A DNA stretch of 64,000 nucleotides from Phorcus lineatus (lineage: Eukaryota; Mollusca; Gastropoda; Trochida; Trochidae). The notes under the pieces were generated by a model. The model made no database searches. It saw only the letters and a program-made list of their open reading frames with translations, and was not told the origin of the DNA. Location of the stretch: the NCBI GenBank assembly GCA_921293015.1, contig OV121088.1:34013645-34077644 (forward strand), read 5' to 3'. Each line of letters opens with the position of its first letter. The first letter of the stretch is position 1. Positions 15,001-26,500 of the stretch are shown here, piece after piece. The position numbers and the translations under genes are program-made.

Positions 15001-18000
15001 ACGTCAAAATATCGATCGGTCCTTGAAAACCACATCCTACTGCATCATTGTAACTGTATCCGCAGATCATTTGCAATACCCTGCTGACTTTCAGGCCTTA
15101 ATTTTACAGGGTAGACCCGCTGTGTCTATATGCAAGTTTGTAACCTTCAACGACGAAAGTTTACCTTCTTAGCCTCCTTCATAAACCACCATTCGTACCC
15201 CCGCTGGTAATTCTCCTCGTCTGGTGTACGCATGTGGGTTGCCTCTGATCCATCTAAGAAAGTTTATTGAAATCCGAGTCAATTAAATTCACCATCATAT
15301 GATACTCATGCCAATTTGGATCTATGAAAGGAGTACTTCATGCAAGAATAGCCTAGTTATCCGTTGTTGAACCTTGTTTTTTTTTTATCAAGGACTGGAG
15401 GTAGAGTTGGGAAGATGTAGGTACAGTCTGTGATGGCTGATTTACTTGAATAGACTTGACTTCGAAAACCGATAGGGATTCTAATAGAACGGTACAAAGA
15501 TGTACAAAGTCGTTAAAATGACCCGGATTATAACAACGTTACGCTCATTTTAATCGGGATAGCATTTAGGTAACCACAAATATCATATTTGCAAAATCAA
15601 CATTTAGCATAAGGAGGACAAATTGGTATTCGTTTTAACTCCTATTCTGGATAAAAAAAATGTTAACATGTCATTATCTACCGGTGAGACAAGTCATGTT
15701 AATGTTACAATGAGCTTACTCTAGATTTTCAGAATATACACTTGTTTTTTTATAGAATGTATGTGATACCATTTTCCTCATTCTGTTGTAAGGTTTCCTG
15801 CATTACATTTAAAAGCAATTAGAAATATTTCATTTCATAATATGTGATTCACAGAATAATATGAAGTGTTTATCATTTTTCTGCCACCAGATGGAAGTTT
15901 GGCGCTACTGTTTTCCGTTGGAACAGTCTCTCTTAACGGATTATCGAACCTTGTTGTTGGTCTAAGATCTTCATAATTTTAATAACGTCACGTAATTCTA
16001 CTACACGCGACGTTAGTTTGTAACGTTTAATACTAGCAACATAGCAGATTTTTAGTAAGTCTTATAGATAGCTAGTATGAATATTAAAGAAAAACTAAAG
16101 ATGTCATCAACATTTTATAGTATTAGTACGAGGGCGAATGCCCAATTGTTTGACCTTTATCGAGCTAGGCTATTTTCCAAATCACATGATAGCTAAGACA
16201 GAATTAACATGTATTTTCTCATTTCGATTCCAAGTGTCATTAAAGAATAATTTCACTAAAATCGTATGTAATTTGTCCAAGCTTATATGCATACATGTAT
16301 GTGTACATGGAGCTGATAATTGTACAGCTTCGATCAGGATCACTGCTTATGACATAGTGGCATTATTTGTAAACGCCATGGACACTGCTATTTTACATTA
16401 CTAAGAGTGGCTGATTATATACAGTCAGACCCCGATAATCCGGACCCCGATAATCCGGATCTCGCAGTATCCGAACGCTAGCAAACTGTAACCAAACTAA
16501 TCTCTATGTAAACTCATTAAATGTTGATTCATTAATCCGGTGATTCAGTCTCCGTATCCGAACGCTAATTAGCTGTAACGGATTAGTCAATTACAGCTAT
16601 TTCTGCTTCATTAATCCGAACGTTTATCAAAGCGTTCGGTAATCCACTAGTCAAGCGAGCACCACACTGATTGAATCGGTAAACATCAATGACAGTGCAA
16701 GTTGAGTTGAGCGTGTCAGCAGTTTGTGATTGTAATAAATTGAGATGTCTCACTTTGTGTATCTGGAGTTTGTGATTTGTGTGATAGTTATAAATATCGT
16801 GTCAGAATGAGTTTAGTTGCATTTGACACTTGTCACGATGGCAAGTCCCGCCCCTAAGCGTAAACGATTCGAAATTACTGCCTCACAAAAAAGAGAAATT
16901 TGTAGATTTAAGCAGGAAAATATAAAGGCCAGTTTTGATTCTGAAGATTCTGCTTCACTTATCAGGGCAAGAAATGCCAAACATCAAAAACTAGAGGAAG
17001 CACTTTATGTTTGGATTAAGGAAATGACCAGTAAAAATGCTGCGGTCAGTGATGACATTTTGTTAGTAAAGGCAAAACAATTTGGTGATAAATTGCAAAT
17101 TACTGATTTTGGCTATTCTCGCGGTTGGCTTTTCCGCTTCAAATCTCGCCATGCTATGACAAAACAAGTTTACCAGGGTGAAGCAGCAAGCGCTGATAAG
17201 ACAGCTGTAATTCGTGGTCGAGTGTCTGTCTGTCTGTAAATTTGGTTCGTTTCAGTAGTCCGAACGTTTCACTATCCGAACGTTTTTGATGAAAAACGGA
17301 AGTGTTCGGATTATCGAGGTCTGACTATTTTTAATAACGGTATTCAATAAGTTTGCCAAAATATGTTAAATCATCTATAAGTACCTTTGAAAGTATATCG
17401 ATCTTACCTGTGCTTTGCATGTCGCCTCCTATTTCAACTTTTAGAATATGTAGATTAGCACCAAAATTTGGCTGAAAAAAAAAATATGCATCTCATCAAT
17501 CATTAGCAGTGAAATGTGAAAAACAAAATTCTTAGGAGAGCGTATAAAACAATATCAATTTTAATAATACTTTCATTGAAATCTGAATTTATTTACTTGA
17601 ATACAGCTTTATGTGCTTAAAAAAGAGAGGGAACACCTTCAGCGACTTACCTTGAATAAGTAGTCGAATACCTCATCTCTTTGAGGCTGTGGGTAATTTA
17701 CTAACAACTTGGATGTGGCCTGCAAACAAAATTCGCAATATATGGGAAATAGAGAATCTCACCCAAGTGTCTTCTGATATTAAATATATCAAAACTCTGA
17801 GCCTTGGATATTTGTAACTTTTATCAAAGAGTGTTGATATATTTGACTAAGCCTTGGATATTTCTACTAACATCAACGAGTGTTGATATATTTGATATCA
17901 CAAGACACGAGGGGGAGATTCTATCTATCACCCAAAATCATTTTCCACTTAGATTCTTTGAAAACTGTACATTTCTGAACACGGCACTACTGTAAGACCC

Positions 18001-18723
18001 TCATTGCGGTGATGTCATCGCATTGTGACGTCATAATGTTTATGACGTCATAACATTGTGATGTCATTACTTGATTATGTTAAACAATTGTGATGTCATG
18101 AATGTGACTGTAATAGGACATTGTTCAGAATATATTGTCGTAACGATATCTCCTAGGAAATATCGCTTGATCTTCCACAAGCGATAGCTCCTGTGGACCA
18201 CAGTTTTGGATGATAATGCTCTTTTACACTTGGTTGTTCAGCAACGGAATTTTCGTTCAAATTCCCAAGGCTTTTAAGTGGTTGTATTAGTTATATGATG
18301 ATTGCTTAAATTGCGATTATATATATTTAGAGTAGTCGTGGGCTGTGATTCAAGTCATATTTCTCACTGACAAAAAACTGGTGTTATTGCAGTTAGCAAG
18401 ACTATATGATATACCAGTTAGTATAATTATCACCATCGGATTCGTTGCAATGAAGAAATAGACTAGAGTCTACCCTCGATTATCCGAACAGCAAGATCTT
18501 GTTGGACTGTTTCCTATGATACATGTTTCATGTGTTTTCATGTATTTGGGAAATAATCGTTTATGTAGTAAATATAAGAAACACTCACCCCACCGCCGCT
18601 GATGGCTCCGATACCATCAAACCTTCGTCCAAGTCCACCGCTGTCACTGATCTTGTAAACATATCGCCCGTCACTAAAAGAAACGACTATAATGACCAGA
18701 CAGAGAAATATCGAGAACTTCAT
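3029..18723 (-). CDS. GALC: Galactocerebrosidase (galactosylceramidase, GH59), complete gene
   Basis: Lysosomal beta-galactosidase of galactosylceramide. Exons 5' to 3': 18589-18723, 17651-17719, 17408-17471, 15165-15253, 12735-12899, 11858-11896, 11246-11379, 10372-10465, (9850-9873 tentative), 9672-9709, 9348-9472, 8775-8914, 8165-8227, 7839-7931, 5648-5789, 5129-5312, 4321-4496, 3457-3533, 3029-3172. Spliced length is 1995 nt, 664 residues, close to the vertebrate enzyme. Landmarks: signal peptide [59 protein letters not shown]; the acid/base Glu in VWNES; the nucleophile Glu in [48 protein letters not shown]; and the lectin-like tail ending [14 protein letters not shown]. All junctions are GT/AG and keep frame; the exon at 5129-5312 has a less certain acceptor. 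A possible ATTAAA poly(A) signal lies at 2992-2997 (minus strand). The introns hold repeats. A broken copy of the last two exons lies 24.6 kb away. Confidence 0.95.
6700..7140 (-). repeat. Fragments of a dispersed repeat (inverted)
   Basis: Two short stretches, near 6716-6755 and 7078-7130, are inverted matches to the start of the repeat found at 13186 and 18976 (core GATCGAAAACCGGACARTGG). They lie in a GALC intron. Confidence 0.45.
7319..7450 (+). repeat. SINE, truncated copy 2
   Basis: Contains the body part GTTTGGGTGCAATGCTACAC and AATAATACTAGCAGCC plus a decayed tail, with the middle deleted and no tRNA head. It lies in a GALC intron. Confidence 0.7.
9850..9873 (-). other. GALC: Probable 24-nt microexon of GALC
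   Basis: CAG acceptor, 24 nt, then a GTAGTA donor on the minus strand. The flanking exons join in phase 0 both with and without it. It adds NSISIKSM at the place where vertebrate GALC carries a Gly/Cys/Trp-rich turn that is otherwise missing here. The length fits the gap; the residues do not resemble the vertebrate ones, so this is tentative. Confidence 0.45.
13186..13518. repeat. Dispersed repeat, copy A (about 330 bp)
   Basis: Aligns along its length with 18976-19295; shared landmarks include GTTTGTTAGGTTAT, TTTTAGATTTTCATGGAAAA and TTTTATATCACCACATATG. No ORF and no obvious terminal repeats. It lies in a GALC intron. Confidence 0.75.
13714..13776 (-). repeat. tRNA-like sequence (pseudo-tRNA or SINE head)
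   Basis: On the minus strand it reads from GCTCCATAGTAGAGTGATC to a perfect B box and T-arm (CGGGTTCGAGTCCCG). The acceptor ends do not pair, so I call it a tRNA-like remnant and not a functional tRNA gene. Confidence 0.45.
16422..17326 (+). mobile_element. Tigger/pogo-type DNA transposon, internally deleted
   Basis: Terminal inverted repeats CAGTCAGACCYCGATAATCC and their complement near 17305-17326, next to TA. The ends carry several TCCGAACG subrepeats. It contains a truncated transposase ORF (16838-17239) but no DDE domain, so it is non-autonomous. It sits in the GALC intron between exons 17408-17471 and 15165-15253. A related inverted copy is at 33637-34142. Confidence 0.85.
16838..17239 (+). 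pseudogene. Truncated Tigger/pogo transposase (N-terminal DNA-binding part)
   Basis: 133 codons starting [20 protein letters not shown], a CENP-B/Tigger-type helix-turn-helix start, followed by a second CENP-B-like HTH (LYVWIKEM to the [13 protein letters not shown] motif, which is typical of this family). The frame ends soon after, directly before the 3' terminal repeat, so the catalytic DDE domain is absent. It could still make a DNA-binding peptide, but I treat it as a transposon relic. Confidence 0.8.
17757..18240. repeat. Dispersed repeat with internal 68-bp tandem duplication and TGACGTCA sites
   Basis: The segment shares order and motifs (CAAGTGTCNTCTGATATTA, GTTGNNATATTTGA, GACGTCAT, CAGTTTTGGATGATAA) with 44633-45045. 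Inside, GAGCCTTGGATATTT...GAGTGTTGATATATTTGA occurs twice in tandem (about 17800-17895). Two TGACGTCA palindromes lie at 18026-18033 and 18043-18050. It is in GALC intron 1. Confidence 0.6.
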
Positions 18724-18975
18724 TGTAATGTTGTATTGTGATGTCTCAATTCATAGTCTTGTAAGTGTTATCATTAAATGTCCTTGATCGCACGTTATCT
18801 CGCTGGCTTAGATACAAAACGTGTTATCTTAGTGTAGTTGTAGCTTAAAGAGCCACTCCGTGAGTTGTTGGAGTCATATATGCCAAACTTCATCAATGGT
18901 GTCATCGCAAAGTATCGACAATTACCAAAATGACACATTTTAAAGCTTATTGTTTTTTTACAGTGACAATATGAA

Positions 18976-19295
18976 GGTCGAACGTCGCAATCATGATCGA
19001 AAACCGGACAGTGGCGCGCGTCAAATAGTCATAGTTTAGAGACTTATCTAAAACAGCCAGGAGGGCAGTTATGAGTTGAAAGCGTTTGTTAGGTTATCTA
19101 ACTAATATCCATGTATATTGGACGTGATATCTGCATATCTCAGCATTTATATGGCTGGTTTTAGATTTTCATGGAAAACCAGTATTTGTCATATATATGT
19201 CTTTTGGACATTAAACGTTAAGATGTTTTGATTTTATATCACCACATATGCCATTTAGATTCTTATGAAAGGTAAATAATGTAAAAATCACGGAA
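18976..19295. repeat. Dispersed repeat, copy B
   Basis: Partner of 13186-13518 in the same orientation; about 320 bp, diverged by small indels. It lies just upstream of the GALC start. Confidence 0.75.
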
Positions 19296-19764
19296 TGGCT
19301 TTTTAGTTGTACAACTGTGTGTAGAGTACCGGAACCTGTGAAGAGATGCAGATGGACAGGGTTGGTAAGAAGGACACTGACAGATGCAAGGGTTCTAATT
19401 TTCCATTTTGTTTCTTGCATGTTGAATTGAGTTGCCTTGAATAACTCACCTTTTCAAAACCAATTTCATGACCTTTCAACAAAAAAAAAATACCGATTTT
19501 AAACGAATTTTGTTTTGTATGGAATTATCATTTGCTAGTGATTATGGTATATTATAAGTAATCTTGTTATGGATAAAAAATTGAGTTAAATATCGAAAAG
19601 TGGCGACCATTTTTTATGATAATTTTCTTTATCTTGCTTTAGTAGAAAATACAATGAATTCGAAATTTTTTTCAATTCAACTGCAGTTTTCCATGATACC
19701 AAGTATAAAATGCCTCACAATGATTGCATTAATTGATAATTAAAAGCTACATAAATTTGTGTTC

Positions 19765-19770
<6 letters not shown>

Positions 19771-19816
<46 letters not shown>
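19771..19816. repeat. (TA)n microsatellite
   Basis: About 23 uninterrupted TA units. Confidence 0.95.
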
Positions 19817-19818
<2 letters not shown>

Positions 19819-20285
19819 AACCACAGTACTCTTTCTTGTCATGTACCATGTAACCTTTACCCTTTTATTTTAGCCCGTTTGACACACGAATAACTGATCT
19901 TAATGTCAACAGTAAAATCATGGTCTATAAAACTGGACATTTCACTCTGTGACATTAAGCAATATTTACAAGCAATATGTACATTGGATAAATTGCAACA
20001 ATTAAATGGTCACAATGCTATTGCATCATCATTTAACGACCAAATTATAAATTGCAAAGAGTACCTTATTTCATATATTCATTTAATACGAGTATTCGAG
20101 TATTCGTGAGTCTCTACAACTTGAAGCCAAATACACTTACCATGTTGTTTCTTCTAAAAGGTTGAGCGATTCATACAAATCGTGGCAATGTCGAGTATTA
20201 TGAGCAAAAAGACAAACATATTTAATGAATTATAACATTGAATTCAGATCCATAATATTTGTTCGGGGGCGTTTAAGTTTGATGT

Positions 20286-20405
20286 TTCAAGTTTAACATA
20301 TTTGAATGCGTGATCATTTTCAATCCAAATAATAATTCAAGTAAGTTTGATCATTTTCAATCCAAATGATAATTCAAGTAAGTTTGAATGCGTGATCATT
20401 TTCAA
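20286..20405. repeat. Short tandem repeat
   Basis: TGATCATTTTCAATCCAAAT and AATTCAAGTAAGTTTGA recur two to three times in direct order with a unit of about 45-60 bp. Confidence 0.7.
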
Positions 20406-21259
20406 TCACAATGCTCTGACGTCATTAACATTATAACATCACAATGCATGGTTGTCACTCAATTTGTAAACCCTCGTTCTTAAAAAAAACATTCATCTAC
20501 TTGTGTTGACATACTCGTATATTTCATATCGAAAGACACATTGGTTAGATTATTTATCTATTAAGATTGATGAGTATAATTATGATGATTATGTTGATAT
20601 AAACATAGTCATAAGTAACAAGATCATCAACTACCGAAAATATCCTGTTTATCCTTTTTTTCTACACACAGAACCACTTGACGGTTAAAAAAATACAATC
20701 AACGTGTTTTTGGATCATGAATTTATTCAATAGTACATAAAGAACATATAAAGGTGAAATACTGATTTACATTAAAGGATATCAACTTGCTTAAGAATAT
20801 AATCTTTATTGACACATTTTTAAAATCTAAACATTTAATTTGATAAATTAGATTATTGTGCCAAGGCACATTCTCAACATTTGAACCCAAAATACAAACA
20901 GATATTTTAATGTTTTTGATGTTGCTGTAATTCATGTTGAGTTCTCACACCATGTCACAAAATTATAAGCTTTTTCCCTGTAAGAAAGTACTTGAATGAC
21001 TCCCATCAACTAATCAATGTTAATGAAAAGGCTTTGAAAGAACCTACTGGACAACTCTCAAAACTGGTTGCTACCCTGGATGCACTGCAATGTGACCTAT
21101 AACTCATTTCATCATTCCAAAAGATTACAAGATCAAGATATTGTCACATGGGATTGGAGTGTCATCGCAAAAGTTGTCGGAGTGGTTTCACTTATTAAAC
21201 ATTCAATCTGTTTCTAATCACTTGTACCCGAACTTGATCACTCTTATGGGATCCGAATT

Positions 21260-22339
21260 TCAGATTGTATTTATCAGCTTATTCACAGAAGTATCACCGG
21301 AAAGAATACGCTGTTTACCGATATCTTTCAGCAGTGAAGAACGGGTAACGACTGACATCGCCTGCAGAGTCGGACGACAATGAGCCAATAGATCATTGCC
21401 AGTACTAGATATAGCCATAAAACTCCAATCGCTAAGAGTAACATTGTATTGATATGTCAATGTCGAACCCAAACTATACATAGATACAATTAGTTTATGT
21501 CCCCACAGTTTCACAATTTTCAAAACGTGATGGTCATTTTCCAGAAAATTGAAAAGCAGAATTCTTTGGAAATAACCTATTTCAAACAGACATTTGAAAG
21601 TGTGGATCAATTTATTGAAACGACAAAGTTTACTATGCATAAAACTGTTGCCCCAAACATACACATCGTTTTCAATCTGAAGAATTCCGATTGTTTTTGC
21701 CACGTCAACCGAACCTCCAAAAATTTGGGAATCTGAAAAAAGAAATCTCTTCAATTTGCCATAGGAACTCAATTCAAAGAAACAAATCTTTTTGCCCTTA
21801 ATGACCGCCGCAATCAAAGCATCTCCTTGATCCAAAACCCGGAAACCAACCACTTTCTTCATGATCTTGTGTACATGTCCACTAGGCAATCTCAGAAAAT
21901 ACATGTGCAAGTGACCCGCAAAACCATAATAGTTAACGTACATCTTCATTGTGGCGTGGTGAATTTGAATATCAGCGATAAACATGTAGGACTCAAGATC
22001 CAAACATACGATTTTTTCAAAACTTTCGTTCCGATTTCCTTGCCAGAGAACACAATTTTTCCTATTGAGAACAAAGGCTCTTTTGAAGTTGGTTTTCTTT
22101 TCAGTGTCATTTTCAGTAAGTCTACCATCATTTGTGAATTGATACAGTTCACAATGAAGAGGAAAGTTTGGAATATCAACAGGTGGACATTCATTTTCCT
22201 TTTGCATTTCACACAGAATGTGGTTATACAAATCCGTTTTGGAATCTAGCAAATCGTTGGTTGACATATTATTGGAAGAAATTCGTCTTTGTAGACACGT
22301 CATGCATGTGAGCACTAAGCAAACTTTAAGATTATACAT
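21260..22339 (-). CDS. Unrecognised single-exon protein, probably secreted
   Basis: An uninterrupted 359-codon ORF from the ATG at 22339; the frame stays open upstream to a TTG but without a hydrophobic start there. The N-terminus MYNLKVCLVLTCMTCL is a plausible signal peptide. The rest is rich in alternating hydrophobic beta-strand-like segments (for example KIVCLDLESYMFIADIQ, VYVWGNSFMHSKLCRF, LIVSMYSLGSTLTYQYNV), which suggests a beta-propeller but shows no YWTD, kelch or NHL motif I can name. It has a similar feel to the long exon at 35287-36060, though no firm alignment is possible by eye. No splice partner is evident, so it could be an intronless gene, a retrocopy, or the large last exon of a longer gene. 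Function unknown. Confidence 0.6.
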   Translation of the reverse strand: MYNLKVCLVLTCMTCLQRRISSNNMSTNDLLDSKTDLYNHILCEMQKENECPPVDIPNFPLHCELYQFTNDGRLTENDTEKKTNFKRAFVLNRKNCVLWQGNRNESFEKIVCLDLESYMFIADIQIHHATMKMYVNYYGFAGHLHMYFLRLPSGHVHKIMKKVVGFRVLDQGDALIAAVIKGKKICFFELSSYGKLKRFLFSDSQIFGGSVDVAKTIGILQIENDVYVWGNSFMHSKLCRFNKLIHTFKCLFEIGYFQRILLFNFLENDHHVLKIVKLWGHKLIVSMYSLGSTLTYQYNVTLSDWSFMAISSTGNDLLAHCRPTLQAMSVVTRSSLLKDIGKQRILSGDTSVNKLINTI

Positions 22340-22994
22340 CCTGACGTCAGACACACTCAAAGCCGAACTGTTTCCAAAGGTATTACTGTTTTCTTTAGCT
22401 CGAAAATGAGCTTGTTTTGACGAATTAATCGAAATCAAGCCAATCTAAACATGGTGTCACATTTCTATCCTTTATATCCGGTTCCTAATTGCCTTGTCAG
22501 TTTAAGATAAGCATATTTTATACTGATAAACCACTATAACAAGAGTACGAACTTCATCATCCCATCTGTTAAGTGCGCTTTACTATAAAAGCTTTTACAT
22601 GATATGGAAATGTACATTTTATCACATCGTTATATTTATCTTCTTTCTATAAACATTACTTGTAACCACTTACATGGTTTATTTATATGTACTTTAAACA
22701 AAATATATATTACCTTTTGATATACAAGACAGATAATAAAAACAATGTTTTTCTTATCTGGTTATGATAATGGAAGTGGTTGAAGTAGAGTAGCCATGAT
22801 AGAAAAACAATACTACTTCTTCTCAAAAAGAGTAATTCTCTACATGAAGTAATCATTTATTTGATTAGAAATTAATAATTGATACAAGATGATTTTTAAT
22901 CTTAGAAAATCATTAAATGATATTTTTTTAAATAGATCTGAAGAATCTTTTCTAGAGGGAAAAGAAAAATGGAATCTTTATGTTTTATTTTACT

Positions 22995-23345
22995 AGACAG
23001 ACAGACAGACAAAAGTATTTTATTTAAGTGTCACATGTCAGTTACAAAAAGAGATATACATAATAATTATACATGAGTAAAAACTGTCATCCAGGCATAA
23101 ATTGGCTTATGAGACACTGGCAATATAGCATTAAATTTATCATAAGATATATTTTCAAAATAATAATAAAATATTGTTAACTAATAGCCTGTAAAATGAT
23201 AAGATAATAATATTACCAACTATGTATGAATAAATAAATAAAAATATTAATACAAAATATAATAAAAATATAATGATACTAGAATACAAACATAACAATT
23301 TTGATAGATATCAAACAATATTTTTTGTGATACTTGACCTTCATT
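22995..23345 (-). mobile_element. LINE 3' tail fragment
   Basis: Read on the minus strand it ends AATAAAATACTTTTGTCTGTCTGTCTG, a poly(A)-signal-like string followed by a TCTG microsatellite, as in CR1/L2-type LINE 3' ends. No coding part is preserved. Confidence 0.45.
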
Positions 23346-24371
23346 GTTATTGAAATAGATATTGCTTCATAAATGTGTGAGTGACTAAATACAGAATATA
23401 TGTGACGTTTAATTTTAATGATTATACCCACACATCTCCCATATTTCTTCAGTTATTATATCAAATAAAACATTATCATAGAATTGAACAATTCATTTCT
23501 GAAGATAAAAGTGAATTTACTAAACATGGGCCCAATTGCATCTGTAGTTTGACTCAAACCAAACCAATGTATTATTTGACATGTTTTTACCTCTTACAAA
23601 CTATCTCCCACTCCCCCTCTCTCTATCTCTCTCTTCATTTGTAGCTCCCCCTCTCCGTCTATCTCCTCTCTTCATATAAGTTATACTATGACTTAATAAT
23701 TTGATTGCTGATTATGCTATGTCTTTCTGAAAATGTATTGATTATTTATTGGAATAAAAAGAAGAAAAAAAAGATTATACCAGGAACCAATGAAGACAGA
23801 GGCACAATTTGAACTTACTCACTTACGGTGGGTGGATCCATAAATCAACTCGACTCATTCCTAAATGTGGATAGGGAATCAACTGTTCAAACTGGTTACT
23901 CTTTGTTTTCAGCCTCTATGTTTGTAACCTATTCGACAAGCCGCGCCCATTGCTGTTGAACTTCACAGAAAACGATTTTTACTAAAAGCTGTTATTATTT
24001 CACATGTTCTAATTGTTAACTAAAAGCTTTTTATACAAACCAATTTCAAAATTACCTTTGATTGTCTGTATAGGCATAATTAAGATTAAAAAGTGAATTA
24101 TGAATAAACTAACAGGCAAAAGAAAGGTTTCACTCAGTTTTCAAGTCTATCAAATAAAAACAAACGCAGATGTGATAATTCTGACGATAGGTTTATAACC
24201 AGAAATAATTTTCCATTATTCTCTATAAAAAGCATCAAAATATCGGCATTTAATTTACCCCATTACACAAGGAAAGAGACAGGGGGTCAATAATAAGAAT
24301 TACACAAATGTGGAGTTGAAAGACAAGTGCACAGACACTTTCAGTAGTCACAGGAATCACGGAGTCTGTCG

Positions 24372-24995
24372 TCAGTAGCGACTGTGACCACCCTGGGTAT
24401 TAATGCGAGCAAGTACATGCCTCCTCATTGAATTCGTCAGGCGTCGGATGACGTCAGCAGGGATCCTAGCTGTTCCATATGTTTAACACAGCTGGCTCAA
24501 GTTCCTTCTGGTCGTTTGGAGATGACACCAGCTGTCTCAAATGGCGGCCAACCTGATCCAAAAGGTGTTCAATGGGGTTCACATCTGATGAGTTGGCTGG
24601 CATATGGAGTGGATCAAAAGAGTGACGTTGGCGTTCTCGAGGTAGTCTCAAACAATTCGGGCATTGTGAGGCCTTGCGTTGTCGTGTTGCAATGTCAATC
24701 TTCTTGGCTGTTGACAGAACAACCAGCGGCGGCGTCTTTTGGTCACAAATCTCTCCTCACACCATGATGCCTCCGCCTCGAAACGGGTGAACAGCTCTAT
24801 GCAGTTTGGCGCCCGTTCGTACATAAACTCGAATCCTGGCATCGGCAAAACCTGCTCTCGTCTGTAAACAGCACCCCTCCCAGTCGCGTCGCTGCCACCG
24901 GCGTACAGTACGTGTCCATCGTAATCTTCGTTGACGGTGTAAACGGGTCAAAGCCATTCACAGAATGGGCGGTAGACTCGTATATCAGTAAAACC
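24372..24995 (-). pseudogene. Tc1-like transposase, frameshifted
   Basis: Pieces of a DDE transposase in three minus-strand frames: a VLFTDESRF-type catalytic motif near 24.9 kb, LQHDNARPHNARIV near 24.65-24.69 kb, NSSDVNPIEHLLDQVGRHLR near 24.5-24.6 kb, and a C-terminus NSMRRHVLARINTQGGHSRY ending at 24372. The order and motifs are those of Tc1/mariner-superfamily transposases. Several frameshifts make it inactive. Confidence 0.88.
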
Positions 24996-25013
24996 AAGTC
25001 GGCGAATATAAAT

Positions 25014-25700
25014 AGATAGATAGATCGTCTTTATTTCCTCCAAAATTTAAGATAAATGTATGCATGATACAGTTGACAATACATTATTCAGTAAACAATA
25101 TGAAAGTTAAATGCTGTAAAGTATACATATCAACAGGTATAAATATATATGAATATGATAGTTTAGAAACATATATTTAGAAACTGTTTACATTAAAAAA
25201 GCTTTGTTGTTTTCATTCATTTGTTCCTCACATCAAGATTTTTAACATAATCAGTCGGTATACCTCCAAGTAGAAAACTTATTAGAACATCATCATCATT
25301 TCCAATACTAACAAAGGTTTCTAAATCCAGTATATCAATGAGAGATTAGAATAGGCGATCTCTTTCACAAACCGTTTGTGAACAATACAAGATTACGTGT
25401 TTAACAATGTCATAGGCAGGAATTCTTTTGATTGGATAGTAAAAGTCCCTGCTCAAATAAGGTAGGATATGTCGTAAAAGCAATCAGAATCATAGAGACT
25501 GATTAACCAAAGTCTGTTCCCAGATTGGTCACGCATGAGAGAGTATCTATGGAGATTTCCACTTTAATTTGTTGTTGTTTTTTAGTTTAAAAAAAAAATT
25601 AGATTCACAAGTTTTGACCATTCAATGTTAGGGATAAACATAGATGAGTTGCGATACATATCAACATATTCAGCAAGATCATATCAATGAGCGAGATTTA
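25014..25700 (-). mobile_element. LINE 3' fragment (reverse transcriptase ORF end and UTR)
   Basis: Minus-strand text ends GGAGGAAATAAAGACGATCTATCTATCTATC, a LINE tail with a TATC microsatellite. Upstream, broken frames read as the C-terminal zone of a non-LTR element (HVILYCSQTVCERDRLF, LETFVSIGNDDDVLISFLLGG). Stops and frameshifts are frequent. Confidence 0.65.
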
Positions 25701-26500
25701 ACATATAGTGCATAGGAGAAGACTTACATTTCACCACTCGTATTTCTAAAAATAAGATCACAATGATTTTTAGCTAGTCTGTATTGCAATATTCGTTTGA
25801 CAATAAAGCCAACAATTGCAACAGTATTAAAAAGTCTTCCGAGGAACAACAAAGCCCTCTTCAGTCTTGTCAATATATGCACGGAGTGATACAAGGCCTA
25901 GAAATCCCTGGCAATGACCGTACTTGTGCGTTTAGAAAAACCTTGTACCTTTTTATAGAAGTACTTTTGTACACATTCGAGCGCATCAGCTGATAGATGA
26001 CTCTTCAGCTGATAGATGACACCAAACGTTGCAAGAGAATAGACCACATACTAATAAAATGCGCTCCCACATATGCGCACAGTATGCATAGGGTGAAGAC
26101 CACCAAAATACAAACCATGAGTGTGTTTACATTAATCAGTCTCCTTAGTTTTTCACATGTAGAAATTGTGCGACTAATGTTGGATATAGCTGTGCTTATG
26201 TACAGGCCAGCATATATGACATCAGTATATAAATATAATTCATGAAACATACTCAGTGTCACTTTTTATGTCAAATTTATGACGTTATCTATTTCCTTGT
26301 ATGGTCCCAGTAGCTGCCTTGATTTAGTCATCATTTCCATATCTTGTACAATTCAAGTGTGATTGCAAATTGCGAAACAGATAAAAGTCGCTCCTGACAT
26401 GTAGAGGAGAAGGATAAGTTGTTCAAAGCTACATTGTTGAAGTGCAGTCTATGCAATACAACTATTGTGCACTTGAGCGTTATGAAGCAGATACATAACT

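Larger units (their letters stand above)
18724..21259. other. Upstream of GALC: no gene seen
   Basis: Apart from repeat copy B, a (TA) tract at 19771-19816 and a 48-bp-type tandem repeat at about 20286-20405, I see no coding signal. No clear TATA box stands near the GALC start. Confidence 0.5.

Noticed and set aside
21827-22249. 140-codon plus-strand ORF
   Set aside because: Antisense shadow of the longer minus-strand ORF at 21260-22339, without its own signals.
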